From assembly GCA_021234155.1 (NCBI GenBank), contig JAJEKV010000103.1:992001-1056000 (forward strand): DNA of 64,000 nucleotides. Direction: 5' to 3'. The translations under genes were made by a program, and so were the position numbers. The DNA is from Isoetes taiwanensis (lineage: Eukaryota > Streptophyta > Lycopodiopsida > Isoetales > Isoetaceae). The notes beneath the pieces were generated by a model. The model saw only the letters and a list, made by a program, of their open reading frames with translations. It did no database searches and had not been told where the DNA came from. Below are positions 34,057-45,652 of this stretch, piece after piece (within the stretch, counting starts at the first letter, position 1; each line of letters starts with the position of its first letter).

Positions 34057-35115
34057 TCCTTCCCAACCTCTCTCTCCTGCCATTGCCATGAAATTGGCCA
34101 GGGAACCCAGCTTGCATCGGCCAAGGAATCGGCCATGAATCGATAGGGAATCACTAGGGAATCGACCAAGGAATCCCAACTTGCATCGTTTTAGATTCAA
34201 GAGTTGGGCTTACTCTTAGGCAAACAACAATGGGGTTCTTAGGCTCATACTACAACCTATACTTGGGCTCTCTGATATGCTCTGTTGCATTGAGATTTTT
34301 AAAACCACAGAATATTTAATTTAGAGAACAATAAATTTTTGAAACTACTACTTCAACAAACCCACAGAATATTTAGATTCAGGCCATAAGCTGGTCTTTT
34401 GTGATACATTTGAAACTTGGTTATATTATTAAGAGTTTATAAGGACTTTAATTCTTTTTACATAAAAAATGGTTCCTGTCATTTGGAATTTTTGTCTTGC
34501 ATTTGAAAGTTAAAAATTGAAAAACTTCCTGTCACGCGAAAAGCGTAAATTGTTTTTGCCTGTCACAAGAAAAATAGGGGTAGCCTTCAATTTTGAGCGC
34601 TAATCCCTCCACCCCAAACCACCTGTCATGGCATAAATTCAATGAGCCAACTTCGCCCGCTTGGGATACACCAATCAATTGCCACCCACACCACGGATCC
34701 CAGACCCCCCTCGTTGATCAGTGCAGCGCTGCTCCCAGCCGATGTTTCTTCACACCACAGATGATCGGATTCTCTCAGCAAGGTTCCCCCTGAGCGATTA
34801 TCAGACCACCTGCACAGAAGCTCAATTCGACCATAGGAAGGCCTGGCCTTTGCTTATGGCTACACCGGCAGAATCGCTCTGCCAAAACGAGTGCTTCTGC
34901 CAAGTCTCAATCCAAACAAGTGTTCATAGCTACAGAATCGATTCTTCTTTCAAGACCCATTTCCGATTTCCCTCTGACTAATTCGTCCTCCCGGCATTAT
35001 AGCTTAACCGCTAGAGTTAATCTTAGTCTCTCTCAACCAAATCCGACCCACCTGGCTCTTGATCTGATCCCAATCGAAGCCCAGCAGCCACGACTTGCAG
35101 ATTCGACTCTTCGGC
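34057..35115. other. No supported gene
   Basis: The stretch becomes less AT-rich after about 34580. Plus-strand frames at 34593-35147 are open but overlap each other and lack domains. This is the left flank of the CACTA insertion; it may belong to the LTR of the gypsy copy further right. Confidence 0.35.
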
Positions 35116-35144
35116 CACTACAAGAGAATGGGGGCTATAGTGTC
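35116..35144 (+). repeat. CACTA left TIR
   Basis: Starts CACTACAAGAG after the target copy GGC (35113-35115). It pairs with 39115-39142. Confidence 0.92.
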
Positions 35145-37087
35145 TAGCATATTGACAAAATTTTTGACACTAAGTGAACCTTCAATATCCCTAAATTGGT
35201 CAAAATCCAGACACTATACTAGACGTCATCATTGGTCACTGGGGTGACCACCATTCAATCAGATTGTGACAAAAAAGGTTCGACACTAATAGAGTTTCCA
35301 ACAAGCTTGCAACCTGTATTGTGACAAATTAGCATCACATATAATAGTAGTTTAGTGTCAAGAATATCAACAAGCATTATGTTGAGTTCAACTATAGTTT
35401 ATGACAAGGTTACATCAAGTTTAGGTATTATTGTGCCAAAACTACAAATATATAGTGATAAGTTTTGAAAATATATTGTTGCAAAACTACACTAAGCATT
35501 GTGTTGAGTTGCAGTATGGTATGGTTTATGACAAGCTTGCGTCAACTTACAAGTATGATTTGTCCCAAAACTACAAATAATAATGACAATCTTTGAATTA
35601 CATATTGTGTCAAAATTACAGCAAGGTAATAGCATACTTACAAGGGCACCAGTTTGTAATAGTACCAACTTAGAAACAAAGCTTTGTGAAGAATTAACAA
35701 GCACCATTCTGAAGATAGTAACAATCTAGCACCAAAACATTGTCAAAAAAATACCCATACAAATCGATTGCGAACGTACTACACATTGTTGTAGAAATGC
35801 AACAATACAATTTCAAAAATGGGAAAAGTAATAACACCTTTGATAATTGAAGACAAAATAACCAAGTTCATTATCTATAGGATTGGAATACAACAAAGGA
35901 ATTGAGCATTAAGTTCATGCTTCTCATAATACATTTCAAATGTGCCAAAGACCTCTGAAAGCACAAAAATTCAGTCCTCGTAGAAGTGCAATCATGTATA
36001 CATAGAAGCGGATGAAATCTGAAACCAGGAAATGGCTGTCTGGTGATCTAATAGTGCCATATTTCACCTACTTTAGCTTCAGGTAGTCTCTTGCTGCTGT
36101 AAGCCTCTGCAAAAAAGCATTTGAAGTTGAATTTTGAATGTAAGAAAGATAGAACAGGTTTTGTGCATTAATACCTTCTTTGTGTGCATCGTGGCCAATA
36201 GAGTGATTTCCTCTTCTATAGATTCTCTGTTCAATATTGAATGGTGAAAATCTTTGTTTCCATGGCCATATCTAACCTTGCTGAAATCACAGCTATAGCC
36301 ATAACCGTCTTCAGCAGCCTAGCCTTGAAAAAACTTAGCCATATCCATAGCTTGGCATGTTTCATGCTGGTTGTCAAATGCAAATAACTAGAGAAACTGA
36401 TTGCCATTCTTTAGAAATTTCGAATCAAAGACATAAATCGTATTTCATGTTGCACAAGCTCCATTTGCTAGAAATTGAATAAAAACAACCTACAAAGCCA
36501 CATCTTACAAGCGAAAAACTAAAGCAAAGATCAAGGATTCAATGACCAAGCCGGAAGCTGCAAACCATGGAAAGGGAAAAATGACCGAACCCAACATATT
36601 AAAGGCCTTAGCTCTCAGATCTGATGATTCTTCGAATTTTACTATGCTTCCGCACTCGTAAGACCCATTTGAACTCGCAAAACTCTATCTAGGCCAGAGA
36701 AAAATATGTCCAGCAGAAAGGGCAGAGAAAAATCTTCTGTACCCCAATATTTTTGGCATGCCCTGCTACCAGAGAAAGGAAAGAAGAAGAAAGTTTGAGT
36801 AGAAGAGGCGCTCAAATCAGAGGCGCCAAGAATACCACAAAAAAAACAGAGAGGAGCAGAAGAAGATTCGAGCAGAAGAGACGCTCAAATCCGAGGCGCC
36901 AAGAATAACCGTCAAAAAGACCCACCAATCAGAAAGGAAGACTAGGATCGAAATCTAAGCCCTTGATTTATCCTTGATCTGACGGCCAACATTAAACAAA
37001 CACAAATAAATTTTTAGGGTCCATCATACTCCACGTTAATATTCCACTTTCTATAAGACTTTTAGATTGCATTTTGTCCATTTTGTT

Positions 37088-37312
37088 GGTGTTTAGTCTA
37101 GTGGTAACACACTAGTTCTAGCAAATGTAGGTCTCGAGTTCAAGACCGCCCAGAATCGCACTCTGAACTGTGGGTGTCAAAACCCACAGATGCAATGTAA
37201 AATGGTTGGGGGCAGGGCCCAACCGAGCAATGTGGTGTGGTGTGTGGTCACATATCCAGTTGGATGCTGCCTAGTGGTGTGACATTAAAATACTATCTAT
37301 CTATCTATCTTT
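37088..37312 (+). mobile_element. tRNA-derived SINE with (CTAT)n tail
   Basis: A perfect A box TAGTCTAGTGG (37094-37104) and B box GTTCAAGAC (37138-37146) head the element. The body ends in hairpin ATCC-AGTT-GGAT (37254-37265), then GCTGCCTAGTGGTGTGAC, TTAAAATA and (CTAT)n. Two further copies of the 3' module occur at 37551-37612 (minus) and 39331-39391 (plus). Pol III would transcribe it; it moves with the reverse transcriptase of a partner LINE. No clear target duplication was found. Confidence 0.85.
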
Positions 37313-37550
37313 AGTTATATTTGACAAATTGAACTTCAAATGCCATTGATTTAACAAATTATGCATAATGCAAAACCAGTGTTTTAAATAAAATCATGAA
37401 AATAACATACGAATGTTTGTACTGTTTTCATGCCCAAATATAAAACTAAAGCAGTTTTCCCTAAAGATCCTTGGATTCCCCCTTCTTTGGTAAAAGTACT
37501 AGTCCTATTTTGAATTCTCTTTCCAAACATTAAATGCGTCGAAACCTAAA

Positions 37551-37612
37551 GATAGATAGATAGATAGATAGATAGTATTTTAACGTCACGCCACTAGGCA
37601 GCATCCAACAAC
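37551..37612 (-). mobile_element. 5'-truncated SINE copy
   Basis: On the minus strand TTGGATGCTGCCTAGTGG is followed by CGTGACGTTAAAATA and a run of (CTAT)n. It matches the 3' end of the SINE at 37088-37312 and is cut inside the hairpin. Confidence 0.85.
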
Positions 37613-39114
37613 TAGAGAGTGTGTGTTATTTTGGGATTTTGGATAAACAACTTCAAGATGTACCTCTTTTTTTCTTTTATTGAAGGATAAGGAATGTTCA
37701 ACTTAGCAAGGATCTAGCAAAGATGGACATTCAATAACTAGGAATAACTATAGCGATTTTGCATTTCTACTCTATATCATCTCGCAAAGTCTTTGCAAAG
37801 GACAAGTACCTAGAGTGAAAATGTTGAGTGTGTAGGATAAGTAGAGGCGTATGAAGATGGAATAATGGCATATGGACACATGGCATGTGGTGACCGCATG
37901 GATACATACAACAAGGTACAAGGGCCATAGTCACTTAGCCGCCCCGACAGACATGACAAGATGCAACACTGTCGTCCATCGTTCAAAACTTCTTGACCAT
38001 TTTGGCTAGAAGTTAAAACTATGCCAAGTCACCACGTGATGTGCCACCTGATCCAAGAAAGTGGAAAAAGATTCTTACCCAAAAAAATGGCTAGAAAATT
38101 TTCATCTTTTATGTCATCATATAGTTCGCAAATTACCTTTGCCACTTCATCATTCATCTTGCCATGTCACCATGGTGGTTTTCAGAAAAACACTCATTTT
38201 TGTTGATAAGTTCCTGAATGGAGGATTCAACAATCTTTATGACCACCACTTGGAGAAGGGATGGTCTTCTGCCCACAAAACGTGCTCCTCAGGGTAATCT
38301 TGATGTTATGAGTCCATTGGCAGAGCCCGTGCATAGTTTTGGGTTTATCCATTACTAGGGCCTTCTTAGAGAACTTTTGGGAGCAAGCTGCAAGAGATGC
38401 AACCTACAAGAGGGGTCTAGATTGGATTGGCATTTGTTTTCACCTTTGTGCATTCTATGAATGCATTTATTCATCATTTAGCTCTAGTTCATGGAGTTTG
38501 CTTATATATGTTATGTACATTACAAGTATCTCGTATTTGATAAGTCTTGTTCCTAATAGGTTTTCTCCTTTGTCCATATTGATAAGTAATCTTCACCAAT
38601 TACTATTATCCTTCAGCCAACTAGTTCTTAGGTATCCAAATCATTCTTGAATCATACCAAGTAATATCCCTTGGTGCAGTACTATATTTTATGTATGAGT
38701 ACAAAATGCAATTTCGTTGAAATACTAGATACAAAATTTGATGGCATTCTGTTATAAGCCTTAAGAAAATGTTGTAGCAACAATAACCCACTTAAATTGG
38801 ACAAGTGCTCCTCACAATTCAGTTGAAATATTATATAAAAATTTGGATATCATTTTGTTACAAGTCTTAAGAATAGAATAGAATAGTCTTAAGAAGAGGT
38901 TGTTATATACATCTTAGTCATAATATTGTTCAAAAGTTGTTGCAATAACCCACTTAAATTGCGATAAAAAGTTGACAAAAGGATGTCATTGCCTTGGACG
39001 AGATATTTGACACTATGCACTAGACACAAATTTGATACAACACAAGAACTTTGTGTCAAGATAGTAGCAGTCGACACAAAATTGTCACTACGCCTATGGC
39101 TTGTCACAAGGTTT

Positions 39115-39142
39115 GACACTATACCCTCATCCTCTTGTAGTG
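39115..39142 (-). repeat. CACTA right TIR
   Basis: Inverted CACTACAAGAGG end followed by the duplicated target GGC at 39143-39145. Confidence 0.92.
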
Positions 39143-39248
39143 GGCCTGTTACAGGTTTGCTCGATCTGTTCTTATAACATACCTTTGCCCCATCGAACCT
39201 TAACATGCCACGATATTTTAACATAGCTGACTTCGGCCATGGTGATTG

Positions 39249-39391
39249 TGCTTTCTTTTAAGGGCTTCGGCCCATGTTCTTACTTGGACTTCGGTCCAGG
39301 ACTTCAGTCCCCACTGTACTATTGTCACATGTCCAATTGGACGCTGCCTAGTGGTGTGACTTAAAAATACCTATCTATCTATCTATCTATA
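39249..39391 (+). mobile_element. Mosaic SINE-like element with (CTAT)n tail
   Basis: The body has GGGCTTCGGCCC and GGACTTCGGTCC hairpins like those near 42480-42545. The 3' module (GTCC-AATT-GGAC hairpin, GCTGCCTAGTGGTGTGAC, (CTAT)n) matches the tRNA-derived SINE at 37088. It sits within the gypsy LTR region. Confidence 0.65.
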
Positions 39392-39717
39392 TTAATAGAT
39401 TTACACCCCTAGTGCTAATAACTAACACTAGTGCCACTAACATCAACTTGTAAATATAAACGTTCTGCAACCATTGGTATTACAAGCTTTTCCTCTGCAT
39501 TAATATTATTCGCTAATATTAGTGCCCCTAGCGACCGATTATTCGTCCCTAGCAAATCTTTGTCCCTTATTCCGCATTCCATCACCATAGACTGATTACA
39601 GTCAACATGGCCCATTAATCACAACTACCTGGCAATTGTAACTAACAGTACCCCCATGCTTATGGATGTTCGTCAAGGGTCCGATTCTGGCCATACCCCT
39701 TGGGAGCACCTGTAACA
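39392..39717 (-). repeat. 3' LTR (partial) of the gypsy element
   Basis: On the minus strand TGTTACAGGTGCTCCC begins right after a purine tract (AAAAGGAGGGGGAGGAA), marking the start of the 3' LTR. Its far end is not resolved because a SINE and then the CACTA element are inserted into the adjoining sequence. No second LTR was found, so the 5' half of the element is lost. Confidence 0.6.
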
Positions 39718-41433
39718 TTCCTCCCCCTCCTTTTGGACCTTGTCCTCAAGGTTGATCTTTTAGATGAGGGAACTGCTGCACAAATTCCTCCGTCTCCCAT
39801 CCTCAGAAGACTGGCCCTGCCATTAAACCAGCTGTTCTACCACATCCCTATTGCGCAGCTGCCGAACTCTTTTATAAGACGTTCTGGCGTTACAGGGTAG
39901 TTTAAGACGATTGGTATACTTTGCGGACTAACCACATTAGCGGTATCCAGTATGGCCTTCTTCAGCTGACTTACATGGAACATAGGATGGATCCCTACTT
40001 TATGCGGTAAGTTCAACTCGTATGCTATTTCCCCTATCCTTTTAGTAATCCTAAAAAGTGCAGCATACCGCGGAGTAAGTTTGGGCACTTGACCCTTAGT
40101 CAAAGGCCGCAAGGTGTTCATTCTTAATGCAGAAGGATAAATAACTCTTAAGAAAATATAATCCCCCTCCTCATAAGAGACATCACGTCTATGCTGATTA
40201 GCAGACGTTCGTGCCCTAACTTGAGCTTTTCCTAAAGCATGCTTGCATTGCCATAATATTGCATCCATATCATGGAGCATATGTACTGCAACTTCGGTTC
40301 TGAGGTAATTGTGCATACCTGAATAAGCCCTTGGATTTCGACCCATCACATCCACAAAGAGAGTCATTCGAATTCCCGTATAATGGCTATTATTGTAGGC
40401 AAATTCTAGATAAGGTAGATAATCTTCTCATCTAGATTGCTTCTCGTGGACAAAGCTTCGGCAACATATCCTCTAGGATCATGTTTATACGCTCAGTTTG
40501 CCCATCTGTCTGTGGATGATTTCCACTACTCATGTACAATCGGATACTCGATCCTTTCATGAGATCTCTCCAGAAGTGACCCGTGAATTTAGTGTCACGA
40601 TTACTTACAATAGACAAGGGAAGTCTAAAAGTTGGAAATATATGTTGCATATAGGCAACTGCTACATCATGCCCCGTAGCCTCCCCTTTCAATGCTATGA
40701 ACTTAGCATACTTGGTTAACTGATCCACTACTACCAAAATTTGAGTGTGTTGCCTGGTAGTTCTGGGCAATGCGACTATAAAGTCCATACTCACGCTCTT
40801 CCAGCGTTCATTTGGTATATGGAGGGGTTGTAATAATCTGGGGGTTTACCCATGATCCGCCTTCACAGCTTAACACACCAAGCAGTGGCTTACCAAGTCT
40901 TTGACTTGATCTTGCAACTCTGGCCAGTAGTAGAATCTCTTAACCAATTCATACGTTTTCCATTCACCTCCATGCCCAGCTTGTGGAGTATCATGGTGCT
41001 CATGAAAAATTGATTCCCTAAGATTCCCACTTAAAGGAACATAAATCCTTCCTTTGTAAAAATACAATCCTTCTTGCTCAGTCCACAGCTCCCCAAGCTT
41101 AACCATTGCCAGATCTTGCTGATCCTCAGGATATGCATCTTCGATCCTTTGAATAAGATCACTTGCCAAAGTTGTTAAAGTATTTATATGCTTAACCTTT
41201 GACAACGCATCAGCAACTGGATTATTCTTGCCAAACGTATGCTCAATGGAGAAATGAAACTCATGGAGGAAGTCTAGCCACCTAGCCTGTCTCGGGCTAA
41301 TCTCAGCTTGACTTTGCAAGAACCTTAATGGTTTATGGTCTGTATAGACGATAAACTTGCACGGTTCTTTGTTCGTCCCACTACGCAAGTAGTGCCTCCA
41401 AGTTTTCAACGCATGTATTATGGCTAACAGTAA

Positions 41434-42606
41434 ATTGGATTCTAAGCACCTTCTAGGCAGCCAGAGACCCGTCCAACCTTGGCACCCTTTAACGTTGCCT
41501 TGTTCTCAGCATGGCCCGTAAGATCAAACGTATGGCCCGGGAGACCCGTAAGGAGAAGAATTTCATTCGGCTGCCTGAGCCAGTCCCGTCCCGGCCCTAT
41601 GACCCCACGATTGCGCCCTACCTTCGGACAGCCCCATCATTTGGGCCCCAACGCCCTCTTCTGGCACCACCACTCCCCGATGCCTTTTAGGCTGCGACTT
41701 TGGACATCCTTGATGCTCAGCTCGGTTAACGCCTCGGGGTACTTGATGGGATCCACACGGTCCGTGCCCAGCGCCACTCTCGCGAGGCGATACGCCCGAT
41801 TGCCAGCGGCGGGGTCCATTACTAGAATTGCTGCTTTCTCCGATGGGTAGGGCCTGGCCCGGCGATTCGATGGTGGGTCAACAAAGTGACTCTGAGGGCC
41901 CTCCCATGCACAAAGGAAAGTGGTGCGCCTATGACCGCTGACACGCCTCCATGCACACAGCCCTCCTCCTCGGATTTCGCCCCCTCCGCCCGCGGCGAGG
42001 TCCCGCTCCCCGATCTTTGAATACGGCCACGGCTCACTCCACCGCCCTTTCTCTGCGCATTGTGGGCCTTGCGGAGGCGGGTGATTTGACCCCTACAGGC
42101 GGTGGCCTCTTTTTGCTTTCGGGAGATGCATCCATGCCGACGCATCCTTCGTCTGGCGGGTGGGGCCGACCGCCCCGCCATCTCTGGTTTGCTTTCAAAA
42201 TGCTTTTTCGGGCTACCGTCTTGCGACATGGCAATCATTTGAAGGGGACCACCTTCAGTCTGGAAGATTTGACTCCGGTCGCAGCTCTGCCAGAGACGGA
42301 AGAGGAATTGTGCGGGGTCAGTGAGGCCCGGCCGCTGCAAAATGGGCGGTGTCTCCGTGAGGCGGTCGAGCTATCATTAGGGATCAATGGCCAACCGATC
42401 CCCGCGCGCCTTGGTCTAGCCACAGGTTTTGAGTGATAACGGGCTTTGTCCCCATGTTTTGTTGTAACGGGGCTTCATCCCTGTGTTTTGATTGGTTCTT
42501 GCTTGGGCTTCGGCCCACGGTTCTGTTGGGGCTTCCGCCCCCTTTGTTTGTTCTGGTCCCATAGCCCGATTGGGCTCCGTGGACGTTAAAAGTCTCTTCC
42601 TTCCTT
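41434..42606 (+). mobile_element. ORF1-only L1-type retroposon (HAL1-like) with CTTCC tail
   Basis: A GC-rich insertion of about 1.17 kb splits the gypsy RNase H between NYANYE and LLLAIIHAL. It begins near 41434 and ends in hairpin AGCCC-GATT-GGGCT (42563-42576), CCGTGGACGTTAAAA and a CTTCC-type microsatellite. Between lies a decayed ORF1 and several GGGCTT-type hairpins. No reverse transcriptase or endonuclease is present. This matches the half-LINE arrangement known as HAL1 in mammals. The microsatellite at the junction fits target-primed insertion in the plus orientation; the target duplication is unclear. Confidence 0.7.
41511..42436 (+). pseudogene. L1-like ORF1 protein, decayed
   Basis: The frame opens at 41511 with MARKIKRMARETRKEKNFIR, basic as ORF1 proteins are. 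In-frame stops lie at 41688-41690, 41727-41729, 41823-41825 and 42018-42020, and the frame shifts before the last part. The C-terminal half reads LRIVGLAEAGD (RRM-like start), then LFRATVLRHGNHLKGTTF and LEDLTP, the pattern of the L1 ORF1 C-terminal domain. ORF1 protein is a nucleic-acid-binding chaperone of LINE particles. Base composition is far richer in G+C than the gypsy host. Confidence 0.65.
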
Positions 42607-43670
42607 TCCTTCCTTCATAGTTTGCATAATTTCTTTCAGTAGGACTTAGTTTTCGACTTTCATAAGCCACAACATGTCCTTGTCCTTGCTACATTAACAC
42701 CGCCCCCAATGCTTGCCCACAAGCGTCAATATAGACCTCGAATGCCTCATTCAAGTCTGGCACCTTCAACACAGGACTGCTAACCAGCAGGTCCTTAATA
42801 CGTCAAAAAGCCTCTTGCCCCCCACAGCCAGTTCAAAAGATCGATGAGGGTAGCTACAACTTTGAAGAACTTTGGTACAAATTTCCGATAGTAACATTGC
42901 TAACCCCAGATAACTCCGCAATTCCAAAACATTTTCATTGCTGTACTACTTATACCTTGGCGGGATCTGGTGACACACCTTCACCGGAAAGGATATGTCC
43001 CAAATAGGCCACTTGCTGCTTAAAGAAGTCACATTTGGAGTTCTTTGTATAGAGTTTGTGTTCTCATAAAATTCGAAGAACTTGTTCCAAGTGAGCGAAA
43101 TATTCTTCAATAATTTGGGAGTAGATGAGAATATCATCTAAAAACACCTCTACAAACTTGTCCAAATGCCCAGAGAATATCTGATTCATTAATCGCATAA
43201 ACGTTGCGAGAGCATTTGTAAGACCAAACGGCATAAGCAGAAACTCATAATGGCCTTGATGAGTTTTGAATGCAGTTTTAATTTCGTCCGATGATATCCG
43301 CTTCGGAGGTCTATATTAGTGAACTATTTTGTTCTTCCAAGATGATCCAGAATATCATCGACTCTAGATAAAAGATATCTATCCTTTATAGTTGCTTTTT
43401 TACGTGCCCAGTAATCTATAGACATCCGTATAGTACCGACCGTCTTTTTTCTTAACGAGCAACACGGGACTCGCAAAAGGTGATTTACTTGGGCGTACAA
43501 AACCTTTGCTTAATAACTCTCTAGAGGACTTAATCGGTAGGAGCACGTGCCATGGGCTTAACCCTAGGTTCAAGCTCAATTTCATGCTCTACACCCCGCG
43601 AAGGTGGTGGCCCCTCGGGTAACTCTTCTGGAAAAACATCATTGAAAGTATTCAAAAGGCCTTTCAGTCT

Positions 43671-45652
43671 TTGATCTACTTCGGGGTTGAATTACACAAT
43701 TTGACAATGTATAGAAATTATGTTGGTACAATTTCCTAGCAGAGCGAATTGGAGTAGAGCTGTAATCTTATAGATTAAATTCTTGTATATGTCAACCGGA
43801 TTTGCCACTTGAAATTGATCCAGCTGCTCATGAATGCGAGAGTTGCCAAGCTTTGAGCAAATTTGGTCAAAGAAAAAACGTGGCGGCAAGATCAGGCTTT
43901 GAATAAAGACATACAACCGTATACATGGATACTATGACACAATTTTATCAAAATGGAGAAGAGAACCAGAATTTGGATTGCAATGTATAGCTCTCCAGAC
44001 AGTGAACCCAAGTGCTCCCCTGGTTTCTGCCCTAATTTGCAACAAATGTTTAAATTTGTAACTAAATTCATGGCAAGAAGGGTTGAAATCAGATGTAGAA
44101 TCAGGCTTCTGGTGGAAAAAATGAAGAACCACCAAATCCAGAGGAAAAAATGGGGGGGGGGGGGTAATCCGCCATAGCTAGACCTTCGGAATCAATTCAG
44201 TTTCTAAGAGAAAAGAGAAAATCCTAAATCTCACAACCTGCAATGGATCCTAAATCTGATTAAAAATCTCACGGTGGAGCAGTATTCTTAGTTTGGTCGA
44301 TGGTCCAGATTAGGATCTCCATAGCCAAGAGCAGATCCAAATCTCCATATCCGCCATATATGTGTGTGGGCTTATTTTTTTTGAAATATACGTGTTGGAG
44401 GTTAAAAAAATAGCTTCAGACAAAAACGTTCTAGGCCAGGAAAATTAAATTCAAACAAATTACGTGCTAGGGAACCCACGGGTAGGAGAGGGTTTTCGGT
44501 GGGAAATTGGCAGCCGCCGCCGCTGCGAGGGGCGTTGCCTATCGGTTTCCCGATGGAAACCCTCGACTACCCATGGGTTACCGCACGTGATCCACCGGTA
44601 GGTGGAAGTTCCGGTCTTGGGTTTTCTTTGTTTTTTTTGTTCCTCTTCCTTCCAGCATCTTCCTGGTTGCACTTTGCATCGATGCCTTGCAGTTTGCATG
44701 AATTTGATCTCAGTTTCAGTTTTGATTTTGATTATGCTCTATTTTTTGTGGATTGCCCTGTTCATAGCTAGGTCAGTAGAGAAGCAAAACACGAAACCTT
44801 GCCCTTGAATCTTCCATCAAAGTGTGCATCTAACAAATGCAACAGAAGGAAAACTCCAAAAAAGAAAGGGCAAAGCAGAGAAAAATGAAAAATAGTTAAC
44901 AGATTCAAGCGCAAGCCTAGCGGTCTTTAGATGAGCCATAGATATATGGACATCAGACGATGCAAATAATGCATAAAAGAGATGGTTGAAACAAGTTTTT
45001 AGCAACCGTTGTTGCAAAAAGAGATGCTTGAAACAGATATTGAAGCAGACGCTTGAAATAGGTGTTGAGCAACCACTCTGGGAAAATAAATGAAAGAAAA
45101 GGCATATCAAACACATTTTGGAGCTGCACTGCCCCCATACCCACCAATGCCGTTGATGCCAAATAATTTTGTGAGCTCTGCTGCCGCCATAGCCATCAGC
45201 GCCGTTGCCGCCATAGCCGTAGAGTTAGACTGGGTATGCAAGAAAAAGGGAAAATAATGGCGATGCTATTGCGGCGTCGCCTGAAAATTAAAGAAGGAAT
45301 ATTAATGAAATAAATTTATAGGGTAATTTCAAGGAACTTCCACCTACCGGTGGTTTACGTGCAAACAAAAATGTGCATCCATTGTATACGAGTGATAAAG
45401 ATCAATGTTGGGCAAAGTCCGAGGAACACTATAAACCAACTGGTTGAAATTGTAAATTTTTAGACTCTAAACATAAGATAACCGACTGGTCAAAGTAACC
45501 ATAGAAAATTTTGCAATGGGACCTAAAAAGTTTGCCCAACACTAAACGGTACCACCTTTAATCACGCAACTGGGTTACTGGGTATGCAGTATTAGGAAAA
45601 ATAATTTGGTATATGAAAGATGGGATCGTAATACCAAAACCCTAAACCCAAA
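43671..45652. other. Unassigned; inverted repeat and homopolymer
   Basis: No gene is supported. A run of about 14 G lies at 44151-44164. Inverted copies of ACCGGTAGGTGGAAGTTCC lie at 44595-44613 and 45339-45357. A GCCGCCATAGCC motif is repeated near 45180-45220. The right end is the promoter region of HUS1. Confidence 0.5.
45637..45649 (+). promoter_or_regulatory. Telo-box in HUS1 leader
   Basis: AAACCCTAAACCC ends four bases before the HUS1 start codon. This telo-box motif is common near the start of plant genes for replication, repair and translation, where it binds TRB/Pur-alpha-type factors and favours expression in dividing cells. The motif is seen; the role here is inferred. Confidence 0.7.

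Larger units (their letters stand above)
35116..39142. mobile_element. CACTA (En/Spm) element, nonautonomous
   Basis: The left end reads CACTACAAGAGAATGG and the right end is its inverted copy CACTACAAGAGGATGAGG. The match continues through TATAGTGTC, about 28 bases in all. The 3-bp flank GGC is duplicated exactly on both sides, the hallmark target size of CACTA elements. Subterminal variants of GTGACAA and TTGACAC recur in both orientations within the outer few hundred bases, as expected for transposase-binding sites. The 4.0-kb body shows no transposase (TNPD/TNPA-like) sequence that I can recognise. A full-length SINE (37088-37312) and a truncated SINE copy (37551-37612) are nested inside. 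It would need a transposase in trans. Confidence 0.92.
39718..43670 (-). pseudogene. Ty3/gypsy chromovirus polyprotein, truncated and interrupted
   Basis: Read on the minus strand: protease-RT linker ([18 protein letters not shown], about 43600), reverse transcriptase ([30 protein letters not shown]), RNase H (FEVYIDACGQALGAVLM; AYESRKLSPTERNYA; LLAIIHALKTWRHYLRSG), integrase zinc-binding region (HHDTPQAGHGGEW ... CLVC), integrase core (SMDFIVALP; SNRDTKFTGHFWRDL; HPQTDGQTERIN) and a C-terminal domain (PMFHVSQLKKA) with a chromodomain-like end (EEFVQQFPHL). Stops and frameshifts are frequent. The second catalytic aspartate of the integrase, normally in SDRD, reads Asn (SNRD). RNase H is split by the retroposon at 41434-42606. 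Gag and the 5' LTR are missing. Dead copy. Confidence 0.9.

Noticed and set aside
41951-42436. Bacterial-like GC-rich gene transferred into the plant
   Set aside because: The frame carries L1 ORF1 C-terminal motifs and ends in a retroposon tail, so it is a retroposon.
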